DNA from: Russula earlei
Lineage: Eukaryota; Basidiomycota; Agaricomycetes; Russulales; Russulaceae
Direction: 5' to 3'
NCBI GenBank assembly: GCA_025769875.1
Contig: JAGFNK010000197.1
Coordinates: forward strand, 1-64,000
DNA length: 64,000 nt
This document shows, piece by piece, positions 1 to 8,765 of the stretch. The translations under genes and the position numbers were made by a program. Every line of letters begins with the position of its first letter. Position 1 is the first letter of the stretch. The notes under the pieces are model-generated. The model did not search any database. It saw only the letters and a list, made by a program, of their open reading frames with translations, and had not been told where the DNA came from.

Positions 1-3000
1 GGCCTGGCAATTGGTACCAGTTATACTTATTATATTTACTCGTATAATAATACTGCTTGTGCCGGTGGTCCTTTGTATAATACAACCAGTCCACTTACTG
101 CTACACAATCTACCAATAGCACTTGTAGTACATTAAGCGGAGTGATTCCTATTGGCCCTACAGCGCCTGCTTCGCCTGCCGGTTTCGCTAACCTTAGTGC
201 CGCAGCAACATATATTGTTAACAATGGTATTGGAGGGAATGTTACACTGGAATTACAAAGTGATTATACCAGCGCAGCAGAAAACTTCCCGATCACATTC
301 TCAACAAATCCTTGCATTGCTTCCAAAAAAATTACCATACGTCCGGCTGCTTCTGCAACAGGTCTGGTGATTACCAATAGCACTGCATTTCCTACGATAG
401 ACCTCAATGGCGCTCAATATATCACCATCGATGGACGCCCGGGTGGTACAGGTACCACCAGCCAGTTGTCTATTATTAATACCAATGCAGGCGGTGTTGC
501 AGTTCGTATTACGAATGATGCGAGCAAGAACAAGATCACTTATTGTGATATACAAGGTCAGAATACAGGAAATTCCCCTTCTGCAACAGTGGCAGCAGGT
601 GTGGTTTTCTTTGGCCCGGCTAATGCTACTACTTTAAATGGTAATGACAATGATACTTTGTCTTATTGTAATATCCATGCTACTACCGGTGGTACACCGG
701 CAATGGGTATCGTTTCTTTTGGTACTACTACTACAGTAGCAAGCTTCAATGACAGCTCTGTTATCACCAATTGTAATATCTACGATTTCTTCCTGGCCGG
801 CTCTGCTTCAACAGGTGTTAAGCTAGACCAGGGTAATAATGCATGGGCTGTTACCAATAACAGTGTATACCAGTCTGTTGCCAGAGCATATACAGCAGGT
901 TCTGTTACACACAGGGGGCTGTGGATTACACCAGGCACTTCTACCACTACTGCCAGTGGTTTTACAATTACCGGCAACTATATTGGCGGTAGCCAGCCGC
1001 TTGCGGGTGGTGTGCCTTATAACATGAGTGGCGCATTCTCTTATTCTTTCTTTGCCATGGACATTTCTGTAGGTACTGTGACTACTTCCGGTGTTGAAAG
1101 CAATGTGATCACCAATTTCATTTATAGCGCTTCTAATAGTTCTACTACTTCTTTTGTGGGTATCAACCTTGCCAGTGGTAACGTAGATTGTGGTTCCGGT
1201 GGCGCCAATACCATTGGTTCTGCTACTGCTACAGGTGCCATCCAATTTACAACATCCACTAATTCTGGTGGGGTAATGGGTATTCACACAAGTGGTGGTA
1301 CTACTTTGAGCATTAACAACAATACCATTGCCGGTATTACTGTAAACGGGTCGTCTACTTCCGTGTATACCCAATTCGCCGGTATTAATGTGGCAGGTGG
1401 TACAACGATTAATGTCAATAACAATACCATTGGTAGTCTTACTGTTGCCAATAGTATTAATATGGCTACTGCTACTACCGGTACCAGTACTACAGCATAT
1501 ACTATGCAGGGTATATGGGTATCTACTGCAACAACTACCACAATAACCGGTAATGTAATAGCGAACCTGAATACCAACTATGGTGTTATCAGCTCCGCTT
1601 CATCCAGTTTAAGAGGAATCTTTGTAGCTACAGGTACTACTACTATTGCTAATAATACGATCCGTAATCTTTCGTCTGCCAGTAATACAACAGCTAACGG
1701 CTCTAACTGCGCTATAGTAGGGATTGCAGTTACTTCAGGCACCGCTGGTTCGCACCTGATTACAGGTAACACTATCCGGTCTTTAAACCTTACAGGCACA
1801 GCTACATCCGGCATCGTAGGTATTACGGGTATCTTTACGAGTACTTCTACTACAGCCAGCACTGTGTCTAATAACTTCCTGAATACTTTTACCATAGCTG
1901 CGGTTAATAATGCTTCAGTAATTACTGGTTTCGATATCGGCGGTGGTCGTATTACCTATGCCAATAACATGGTGCGTTTAGGTGTTGATACATTAGGCGC
2001 TGATATTACAACCGGTGTGCAGTTCAGGGGCTTCACCAAAGGAGCCGGCTCTGCCAACTATTATTACAACAGCGTATACGTTGGTGGTAATAACGCGATA
2101 GGTTCACAAACATCTTTTGCTTTCGGAAGAGGTACTGCACCTGGTTCTGGCACCCCGGACTCTGTAGTGAACAACATATTTGTAGACAATCGTTCCAATG
2201 GATCAGGCGCAACTGCTACAGTTAAGCATTATGCGTTAAGCCTTACCGGTGGTACTGGCTTCCTCGTACTTAACAACAACGTATATTATACAAATGGTAC
2301 AGGTGGTGTTTTTGCAGTAAGTACTTCAACTGATGTACCTGCTTATACCGCTAACTGGATAGCTGGTGATTCCAACAGTGTATACGGTGATCCTCATTTT
2401 ATAGCGCCAACAGGTGCTGCTTCAGCAGTGAACCTGCATATCAGTACCTCCGTTTCTTCCATAGCCAATAATGCAGGAAGGCCAATTGGTGCTGTAACCA
2501 CCGACTTTGATGGTGACACCAGGAGCGCTACTAAACCTGATATTGGTGCCGATGAATTTGTAGGAAGCACATTACCTGTAACATTAGTAAGCTTCCAGGG
2601 TCAAAAACAAGGCAGCAGCAATCTGCTTACCTGGACAACCGCTACAGAGATCAATAGCAGCGATTTTGAATTGCAACGTGGTATAGATGGCAGCACTTTT
2701 ACTACTTTGACAGTTGTTGCTTCAAAAGCCGTGAATGGTAACAGCAGCACCCTGCTCACTTACCAAAGCACAGATGCTAAACCTTTGACAACTGATAACT
2801 ACTATCGCCTGAAACTGGTGGATAAAGATGGCAGCTTTACGTATAGCAATATCGTTCTGTTAAAAGGAGATGAAACCAACAGCACTGTTGTTTCTATTTA
2901 TCCAAACCCTGTTGCAGATCACCTGAATATCGTGATTGCAGCTAAGGAGAATAATAAAGTATCCCTCATCGTGACTGATATGAATGGAAGAGTGATCAGT

Positions 3001-3135
3001 TCTCAAAATGTACAATTGGTTCCCGGAACCAATTCAATGCAGGTGAACGTGAGCCAATTCGCGAAAGGAACCTATGCTGTTAAGGTCGTTACAGCAGATG
3101 GTAAAGCAATTAATACCAGCTTGTTTGTAAAATAA
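1..3135 (+). CDS. T9SS type A beta-helix surface protein, 5' end outside window
   Basis: The reading frame is open from base 1, so the gene begins upstream; the TTG at 73 is an internal codon and not a start. The visible product begins in the tail of a fibronectin-III-like unit (residues 1-40), continues as a long Thr/Ser/Asn/Gly-rich region of right-handed parallel beta-helix character (about nt 130-2570, recurring 'NNTI', 'GNTI', 'ITGN' turns), then a conserved pre-sorting domain starting LPVTLVSFQGQKQG, and ends in a T9SS type A sorting domain (YPNPVADHLNIVI … NGRVIS … LFVK, nt 2890-3135). Expected to be secreted across the outer membrane by T9SS and anchored or released there. The beta-helix is closely related to those at 13584-20579 and 36385-43848. 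Ligand unknown; an adhesin or polysaccharide-binding role is inference. A strong terminator follows. Confidence 0.88.
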   Translation, partial: GLAIGTSYTYYIYSYNNTACAGGPLYNTTSPLTATQSTNSTCSTLSGVIPIGPTAPASPAGFANLSAAATYIVNNGIGGNVTLELQSDYTSAAENFPITFSTNPCIASKKITIRPAASATGLVITNSTAFPTIDLNGAQYITIDGRPGGTGTTSQLSIINTNAGGVAVRITNDASKNKITYCDIQGQNTGNSPSATVAAGVVFFGPANATTLNGNDNDTLSYCNIHATTGGTPAMGIVSFGTTTTVASFNDSSVITNCNIYDFFLAGSASTGVKLDQGNNAWAVTNNSVYQSVARAYTAGSVTHRGLWITPGTSTTTASGFTITGNYIGGSQPLAGGVPYNMSGAFSYSFFAMDISVGTVTTSGVESNVITNFIYSASNSSTTSFVGINLASGNVDCGSGGANTIGSATATGAIQFTTSTNSGGVMGIHTSGGTTLSINNNTIAGITVNGSSTSVYTQFAGINVAGGTTINVNNNTIGSLTVANSINMATATTGTSTTAYTMQGIWVSTATTTTITGNVIANLNTNYGVISSASSSLRGIFVATGTTTIANNTIRNLSSASNTTANGSNCAIVGIAVTSGTAGSHLITGNTIRSLNLTGTATSGIVGITGIFTSTSTTASTVSNNFLNTFTIAAVNNASVITGFDIGGGRITYANNMVRLGVDTLGADITTGVQFRGFTKGAGSANYYYNSVYVGGNNAIGSQTSFAFGRGTAPGSGTPDSVVNNIFVDNRSNGSGATATVKHYALSLTGGTGFLVLNNNVYYTNGTGGVFAVSTSTDVPAYTANWIAGDSNSVYGDPHFIAPTGAASAVNLHISTSVSSIANNAGRPIGAVTTDFDGDTRSATKPDIGADEFVGSTLPVTLVSFQGQKQGSSNLLTWTTATEINSSDFELQRGIDGSTFTTLTVVASKAVNGNSSTLLTYQSTDAKPLTTDNYYRLKLVDKDGSFTYSNIVLLKGDETNSTVVSIYPNPVADHLNIVIAAKENNKVSLIVTDMNGRVISSQNVQLVPGTNSMQVNVSQFAKGTYAVKVVTADGKAINTSLFVK

Positions 3136-3160
3136 CAGCCTACAATTTAATAGGTAAGCA

Positions 3161-3190
3161 AAAAAGGCCCTCTAAGAAGAGGGCCTTTTT
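3161..3190 (+). terminator. Rho-independent terminator
   Basis: Perfect 13-bp inverted repeat (AAAAAGGCCCTCT / AGAGGGCCTTTTT) with loop AAGA and a run of T, 25 bases after the stop of the surface protein gene. Confidence 0.9.
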
Positions 3191-3278
3191 ATTATCCCTG
3201 CCTCAAGGCCAAATACAGGCCATAAAACCCGCCTTTTACTTGTTTTTACATTCCCTAAACAGGGGATTTTATCCGGAA

Positions 3279-3320
3279 TTAACCACACTTAACCACATTT
3301 AACCACAGATAACCACATTT
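3279..3320. repeat. Tandem 10-bp repeat AACCACAnnT, four copies
   Basis: Units begin at 3281, 3291, 3301 and 3311 (AACCACACTT, AACCACATTT, AACCACAGAT, AACCACATTT). They are followed by inverted-type words (TTGTGGCTAA, ATGGTTAAAT) up to about 3345, so part of the block can fold on itself. The period is about one DNA helical turn. Confidence 0.8.
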
Positions 3321-3414
3321 TTTGTGGCTAAATATGGTTAAATGTCGTTTACTGTGATTACCCTAAAACCAGTCCTATCTTTTTTATAAGTTCTTCCAAT
3401 CACCTATAGAATAG

Positions 3415-3422
3415 TAATTTTG
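3415..3422 (+). promoter_or_regulatory. Candidate -7 box (TAATTTTG)
   Basis: Matches the Bacteroidota -7 consensus TAnnTTTG and lies 17 bases before the ATG at 3440. No clear TTTG -33 element at the usual spacing, so this is tentative. Confidence 0.35.
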
Positions 3423-3439
3423 ATGTTATAACTATCATT

Positions 3440-4492
3440 ATGGAATACAGGCAATTAGGCAATTCAGGATTAAGAGTACCCGTATTAAGTTTTGGCACAG
3501 CCACTTTTGGCGGTGGTAATGAATTCTTTAAAGCCTGGGGAAGCACGCAGGTAGAAGAAGCAACCCGTATGGTAAACCTATGTGTAGATGCGGGCGTGAA
3601 TATGTTCGATACTGCCAATGTGTATTCACGCGGATTGTCTGAAACGATATTGGGTAAAGCCATCACCGGCTTACGTGATAAAGTGTTGATCTCTACCAAA
3701 GCTACCTTCCCTATGACGGAAGAAGTGAATGATTTTGGCGCATCCCGTTTCAATTTGATAAGAGCCTGCGAGGATAGCCTCAGGAGACTGGGTACAGATT
3801 ATATTGATATCTACCATATGCACGGGTACGACGCGAATACACCCGCAGAAGAAACCTTAAAAGTGCTGGATAACCTGGTGCAAAGCGGTAAAGTGCGTTA
3901 TATAGCCTGCTCTAACTTTTCAGGCTGGCATCTCATGAATGCCTTATCTGTATCAGAGCGTTATGGCTGGAGCAAATACATTGCACACCAGGTATACTAT
4001 TCTTTACTTAACAGGGATTTGGAATGGGAGTTAATGCAACTGGGCATTCATGAAAACATAGGCAGTATTGTATGGAGCCCTTTGGCTAGTGGAAAGTTAA
4101 GTGGCAAGTATAGGCGTAACCAACCTGTACCAGCAGATGCGAGGGTAGCACAGGGTGGTAGCCCTGTAATCAATACAGCTGCTGATGAAGAAAGACTGTA
4201 TCAAATTGTAGATGTGTTGGATGAGCTTGTAGCAGAAACTGGTAAAACACACGCACAAATATCATTAAACTGGTTACTGCAACGCCCTACAGTAGCCAAT
4301 ATCATCATTGGTGCACGTAATGAAGAGCAGCTACAGCAAAACCTCGGCGCCATTGGATGGAATCTTACATTGGAACAAGTGCAGCGGTTAGACAAGGCAA
4401 GCGAAGTATTGCCAGCCTATCCTTATTGGCACCAGCGCCAGTTCCCGATGCTTAATGCCGCGCCTGATCTCTATCATCACCTTGCCAGGTAA
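3440..4492 (+). CDS. Aldo/keto reductase
   Basis: 350 aa, full length for the family. NAD(P)H-dependent cytosolic oxidoreductase acting on aldehydes, ketones or sugars; the substrate cannot be read from sequence. The N-terminus MEYRQLGNSGLRVP is typical of the AKR group related to voltage-gated K+ channel beta subunits and YdjG/YghZ-type enzymes. The catalytic tetrad is visible: D57 and Y62 (FDTANVY), K87 (ISTKAT) and H128 (YHMHGYD). The C-terminal cofactor motif IIIGARNEEQLQQNL (phosphate binding) is present. Same strand as the LLM flavin oxidoreductase 104 bases downstream, but a repeat block and a promoter-like box separate them, so co-transcription is uncertain. Confidence 0.93.
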   Translation: MEYRQLGNSGLRVPVLSFGTATFGGGNEFFKAWGSTQVEEATRMVNLCVDAGVNMFDTANVYSRGLSETILGKAITGLRDKVLISTKATFPMTEEVNDFGASRFNLIRACEDSLRRLGTDYIDIYHMHGYDANTPAEETLKVLDNLVQSGKVRYIACSNFSGWHLMNALSVSERYGWSKYIAHQVYYSLLNRDLEWELMQLGIHENIGSIVWSPLASGKLSGKYRRNQPVPADARVAQGGSPVINTAADEERLYQIVDVLDELVAETGKTHAQISLNWLLQRPTVANIIIGARNEEQLQQNLGAIGWNLTLEQVQRLDKASEVLPAYPYWHQRQFPMLNAAPDLYHHLAR

Positions 4493-4510
4493 TAAACTAA
4501 TGCTTCTTTT

Positions 4511-4575
4511 CTCTGCGTTATCTGCGGGAAATCTTCTTCGTATTATTTCCGCGTATTCTGCGTTTTCCGCGAGAA
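4511..4575. repeat. Dispersed intergenic repeat (CTGCG/CCGCG words)
   Basis: Block of degenerate 8-11 bp words (CTCTGCGTTATCTGCGGGAA and CCGCGTATTCTGCGTTTT). The same words recur, with the two halves in the opposite order, at 23092-23202. Confidence 0.7.
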
Positions 4576-4583
4576 ATAATCCT

Positions 4584-4591
4584 CGATCTTT
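4584..4591 (+). promoter_or_regulatory. Candidate -7 box (GATCTTTG)
   Basis: Six of eight match to TAnnTTTG, followed by CACC and the ATG at 4597. If real, the transcript would have almost no leader. Confidence 0.3.
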
Positions 4592-4596
4592 GCACC

Positions 4597-5637
4597 ATGG
4601 AAATAGGAATTGATAGCTTCGCAGCAATAAATGCCGGTAGTAATGGATTAGATACCAACGGCAACATGAATGAAATGGCCAACCTGCTGGCCAGGATAGA
4701 AAAAGCAGACCAGGCCGGGCTGGATGTATTTGGTATAGGAGAACATCACCGCAGGGAGTTTCTTGATTCCGCGCCAACAGTAATACTCGCCGCTGCCGCT
4801 GCACGTACTCAACGCATCAGGCTTACCAGTGCAGTTACGGTGTTAAGCGCAGCAGATCCTGTAAGGGTATTCCAGAATTTTGCCACACTCGATATTATCT
4901 CCAAAGGTCGGGCTGAAATGGTAGTGGGCAGAGGATCTTTTGTAGAAGCCTATCCACTCTTTGGCTATAACCTCAATGATTACGATGCGCTATTTGTTGA
5001 AAAGCTGGACTTACTCCTCACCATCCGCAACAACGAAGTGGTCAATTGGAAAGGCCGCTTCCGGCCAGAGCTCAATAATACAGCCATCTATCCACGCCCG
5101 GTGCAATCTCCTTTGCCCGTTTGGCTGGGTGTAGGAGGAACACCACAATCTTTTGCACGCGCGGGTATGTTGGGCTTGCCCTTAATGGTAGCCATCATAG
5201 GTGGTGAAACACATCGCTTCCGCCCATTGATCGATCTGTATAGGGAAGCCGGTAAAAAAGCAGGTTACCAGCCAGAACAATTAAAAGTAGGCATTCATTC
5301 TCTTGGCTATGTAGCTGCCACCAGGGAGCAGGCCATGGAAGAATATTATCCCGGTTATAAAGAGACCTTTACCCGCATAGGGAAGGAACGTGGATGGCCC
5401 CCCATTACCAGGCCGCAGTTTGATGCACAGGCAGGCCCTACCGGTGCCTTGCTCATCGGTAGTCCTGATGAAGTAGCTGAGAAAATACTGAGGCATAGCA
5501 AAGCCCTGGGTGGTGTATCCCGCCTTACTTTTCAAATGGACAATGCAGGCTTATCGCATGAGCAGTTATTAAACGCAATAGAGCTCATTGGCACCCGTGT
5601 TAAACCTTACCTCAACAAGGCCACCCAACCTGAATAA
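4597..5637 (+). CDS. LLM-class flavin-dependent oxidoreductase (luciferase-like)
   Basis: 346 aa, normal length for bacterial-luciferase-like monooxygenases, which use reduced FMN or F420 in the cytosol; the substrate is unknown. Family marks: an N-terminal beta strand MEIGIDSF, the active-site strand FGIGEHHR, TSAVTVLSAADPVRVFQNFA, the segment GRAEMVVGRGSF and the C-terminal GSPDEVAEKILR. The gene converges on the minus-strand gene that ends at 5607, so the last 31 bases (about nine codons plus stop) overlap its 3' end. The conserved end of the minus-strand gene supports both frames being real. Likely a single-gene transcript or together with the aldo/keto reductase. Confidence 0.92.
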   Translation: MEIGIDSFAAINAGSNGLDTNGNMNEMANLLARIEKADQAGLDVFGIGEHHRREFLDSAPTVILAAAAARTQRIRLTSAVTVLSAADPVRVFQNFATLDIISKGRAEMVVGRGSFVEAYPLFGYNLNDYDALFVEKLDLLLTIRNNEVVNWKGRFRPELNNTAIYPRPVQSPLPVWLGVGGTPQSFARAGMLGLPLMVAIIGGETHRFRPLIDLYREAGKKAGYQPEQLKVGIHSLGYVAATREQAMEEYYPGYKETFTRIGKERGWPPITRPQFDAQAGPTGALLIGSPDEVAEKILRHSKALGGVSRLTFQMDNAGLSHEQLLNAIELIGTRVKPYLNKATQPE

Positions 5638-8600
5638 GTAATATTATTCGCCACAATCACGTAATAGAAAGTGCCAACCGGTAATGGTGAGCCATTGTAA
5701 CGGCCATCCCACGGTGAGGTATACCCTCTGCTGTTATATACCAATTGCCCCCAGCGGTTAAACACCTGTACCTTGCTATCAGGATATCCCTGTAGTCCTT
5801 TAATCATCCACGCATCATTGATACCGTCACCATTGGGGCTAAATGCATTCGGAATGGCTAAGGTACTATCGGGTATCACGATATAAGGCTCCTTTGAAAC
5901 ACTGTCTATACAACCAATATCATTAATAGCATACAGGGTAACCGTGTACTGGCCAGGCAGGTTATACTGGTGGGTAGGGCTGGTAAGGAACGAAGTATCA
6001 TTATCACCAAAGAGCCATACATAATGCGTGGCATTTTGAGAAGTATTACTAAAGCTGAAGTTGGCAAAACTTAATTGTGTAGGTGTATTAGTGCCCGGTA
6101 TAGCGCTAAAGGAAGCGACGGGTTTAGGTAAAACAGTTATTTGTTTGACAGCAGACGTATTGCTGCATTGTCCCGCGGTAGCTGTTAAAGTAACATTGAA
6201 TACACCCGGCGCAAATACATGTGCCGGTGGGGTAGCAGCAGTAGAAGTATTGCCATCAGTAAAATCCCAGGTATAACCTGTTGCATTCTGCGAAGTGTTG
6301 GTAAATGTTACAGTAAACGGATTACAGCCAATAATGGTATCTGCTGTAAAGGAAGCCACAGGCATAGGCGTTACCATAATGTTTTGTGTAGGGGCGGTAA
6401 CTACACAAGCTCCTTGTGTAACAGTTAAACGAATGCTGTCTGTCGTATTATATTGCACAGTGTAAGGCCCTTGCCCTGTACCAGCCTGTACAATTCCATT
6501 CCCCCAATTCCAGGCATAGCTGGCGCCGGTATTGGTAGTGCCGGTAAAGTTTACATTCACGGTTTGTCCCTGGCAGATCGCTGAAGGTGTAGCTGTGAAG
6601 CTTACAGCAGGGGAGGCGCTCACATTTACCGGTTGTATACCGGATGCAGCACAACCATTGTCCACTACCTGCAATTGGATACTTTTAGTACCAGGCGTAT
6701 TATAAGTGATAACATAAGGCCCCTGGCCGCTACCGCTTTGTACAGCGCCACCATTAAAATTCCAGTTATAGGTAGCTGTACCGGCAGCGCTGCCGGTATA
6801 GGTAATGGTATCCGTATGCCCTACGCAAACAGGAGAGGGGTTGATGGTGAACGTAACTGTTGGTATGGGTTTTACCGTTATAGTAACACTGTCCTGTATA
6901 GTGCAGGCCCCATCTTGTATTGTAATGGTGTACTTAGTAGTGGTAACGGGAGACACAGATGTGTTTTGCCCGGTTATATTACCCGGGCTCCAGGTATAAA
7001 CGGCGCTGGCGCTGGCTCCGGAGGCATTGGCGGCCAGGGAAGCAGGTACGCCGGCACAGATAGTATCCGGTGAAGCCGTAGGTGCTAAAATGATGTGTAT
7101 AGGTGTTTGCAGGGAATCCTGGTAAACAGCTGCACATCCACCGCTATTGGTAACCGTAAATGTATAATAGCCGGCAGCAAGATTGGAAGCCGTTAAACCT
7201 GATTGTGTAGGGGAGCTATTCCAGCTATAGAGCTGTGGGGTAGCGCCACCTGTAACCGTAGCAGTAATAGAACCGCCATTGGTATTGTTACAGGTAGGCT
7301 GTACGTTGCTGAAAGAAACCTGTAACGAGTCCGTTGCAAAAGTGAAATAGTCATTGTTATGCAAGGCTATTGCTTTATAGAGCCTGGAAGAGCCGGACTG
7401 TAAGGGATATACAGTAGTAGTACCTGCAGGGAAAGAAGGATCAGGGGATACCAATATATTCTTCACCTGTGCAGATACATCAGCCGTGTTCACTGCTAAC
7501 GTAACGGTATCTATAGTACCTGTTTTTTGTGCCTTCCATATACGGCTCATACGGGGCATTTTACCATTGAAGGCGCAGGAAGAAAAAGTAGTAGAAGCGC
7601 CGTTATCGCCAAACAGCAAAAAGGACTGGTCTGCACTAAAGGTAGTGGTATTACCTGCATTCATATCAGGAAATACACCTGCGTTATTGCTGTTATATAC
7701 AGATACCAGCCCGTTAGTATTAACAGACCTGGATTGTTTTTGTAATAAGCCTGACACATCATCACGGCCTATGCCAGTGATATTGATAGCATAGGCATTA
7801 TTGGCTGCCCCATTCCACACGATGGTGCCATTGGACGAAGTATAGTTGTTATTGTACGTAGCAGATTGGCTTAATGTAATGCCATACTTGATGGCCAGGT
7901 AGCTCTCTACTTTATTGATATCTGCATCAGCCAGCGTAACGCTATAGGTGATCACTTCAGCAATAGCAGAGTTGCTATATTCACTGCCGCCGCCGTTGTT
8001 ATTGCTACCTATACATAAGCCTGTACTGATAGCAGGGTTATAAAGCGGGTCGGTGTTGTTAATGCTGAATATATCGCCATTTCTCTTGGAATAAAAGTCT
8101 GAACCGGTAGAACGGCTTACTTCTATCCTTCCTGCAATATCGCCGTAATCGGATGGGAACTGCGGGTTAAAATCAGCCGTGTACCCTGTACTATTGTTGC
8201 CCGTCTGTATCCTGAAATGAGCCTTTACCTGGTAGCGGTAAGAAGAGTTCGACATATAGGCAAAACAGGAGCTGGAACTGGCTGAATAGTTATAAGTGTT
8301 GAGCACCAGGAATAGAGTACCGTTGGTACCCAGCAGGTCAGGCGTAGCGCTGGTATTGTTCAATGACCGTAACGTTGTCCTGTCAAATTGCAGGCTCGGG
8401 TTAAAGTTAAAATTAGTGTTCGCATTACTGGCATTGATAAATTGTGGCTGCCTGGAAGCAGCAGCCTGTGCAGTGCTATAAGTATTTACCTCACTGTTCC
8501 ATTGCGATACGGTAGTGCCATTTAAAACAAGATTGGCTGCATTAGATGTATTGGCTTTAAACCAGGCGGTAATATTACCGGATACACCACCGGGTGTTTG

Positions 8601-8702
8601 TGCACCTGCTTTGATAATAAGCAGGGCACAAACAACCAGTGTCATATATGTAGTGCGATACCAACGGGTTCTTTTATTATTACAATCTAATGCAGTAGTC
8701 AT
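5607..8702 (-). CDS. T9SS type B secreted protein with PKD domains
   Basis: 1031 aa. Signal peptide (hydrophobic core MTLVVCALLIIKAGA, probable cleavage before QTPGG; the start could be the ATG at 8702 or the in-frame Met at residue 20). Residues about 36-450 form a lectin-like or DUF8202-like region with the marker YLAIKYGITL and ITGIGRDDVSGLLQKQS. Several Ig/PKD-like repeats follow (about 540-905; for example SFTNTSQNATGYTWDF-type cores). A gliding-motility-associated CHU_C domain closes the protein (IPNAFSPNGDGINDAW … VFNRWGQLVY … GTFYYVI), the type B T9SS signal. Presumed cell-surface or secreted. Its N-terminal half is paralogous to the broken gene immediately upstream at 8766-11232 on the same strand. 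The 3' end overlaps the convergent flavin oxidoreductase by 31 bases. Confidence 0.9.
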   Translation of the reverse strand: MTTALDCNNKRTRWYRTTYMTLVVCALLIIKAGAQTPGGVSGNITAWFKANTSNAANLVLNGTTVSQWNSEVNTYSTAQAAASRQPQFINASNANTNFNFNPSLQFDRTTLRSLNNTSATPDLLGTNGTLFLVLNTYNYSASSSSCFAYMSNSSYRYQVKAHFRIQTGNNSTGYTADFNPQFPSDYGDIAGRIEVSRSTGSDFYSKRNGDIFSINNTDPLYNPAISTGLCIGSNNNGGGSEYSNSAIAEVITYSVTLADADINKVESYLAIKYGITLSQSATYNNNYTSSNGTIVWNGAANNAYAINITGIGRDDVSGLLQKQSRSVNTNGLVSVYNSNNAGVFPDMNAGNTTTFSADQSFLLFGDNGASTTFSSCAFNGKMPRMSRIWKAQKTGTIDTVTLAVNTADVSAQVKNILVSPDPSFPAGTTTVYPLQSGSSRLYKAIALHNNDYFTFATDSLQVSFSNVQPTCNNTNGGSITATVTGGATPQLYSWNSSPTQSGLTASNLAAGYYTFTVTNSGGCAAVYQDSLQTPIHIILAPTASPDTICAGVPASLAANASGASASAVYTWSPGNITGQNTSVSPVTTTKYTITIQDGACTIQDSVTITVKPIPTVTFTINPSPVCVGHTDTITYTGSAAGTATYNWNFNGGAVQSGSGQGPYVITYNTPGTKSIQLQVVDNGCAASGIQPVNVSASPAVSFTATPSAICQGQTVNVNFTGTTNTGASYAWNWGNGIVQAGTGQGPYTVQYNTTDSIRLTVTQGACVVTAPTQNIMVTPMPVASFTADTIIGCNPFTVTFTNTSQNATGYTWDFTDGNTSTAATPPAHVFAPGVFNVTLTATAGQCSNTSAVKQITVLPKPVASFSAIPGTNTPTQLSFANFSFSNTSQNATHYVWLFGDNDTSFLTSPTHQYNLPGQYTVTLYAINDIGCIDSVSKEPYIVIPDSTLAIPNAFSPNGDGINDAWMIKGLQGYPDSKVQVFNRWGQLVYNSRGYTSPWDGRYNGSPLPVGTFYYVIVANNITYSGWVALLR

Positions 8703-8765
8703 CTCGTATGTCTGGTTAAATGAAAAATGGTTATGATGATCAAATCCACTATGCTTCTATATTGG

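Larger units (their letters stand above)
3136..3439. other. Intergenic region with terminator, 10-bp repeats and promoter
   Basis: 304 bases without a gene. It holds the terminator at 3161-3190, the AACCACA tandem repeats at 3279-3320 with partly inverted copies up to about 3345, and a -7-like box just before the aldo/keto reductase. No supported small ORF. Confidence 0.6.

Noticed and set aside
3279..3345. Possible CRISPR-like array of AACCACA units
   Set aside because: Units are 10 bp with no unique spacers and no cas genes nearby.
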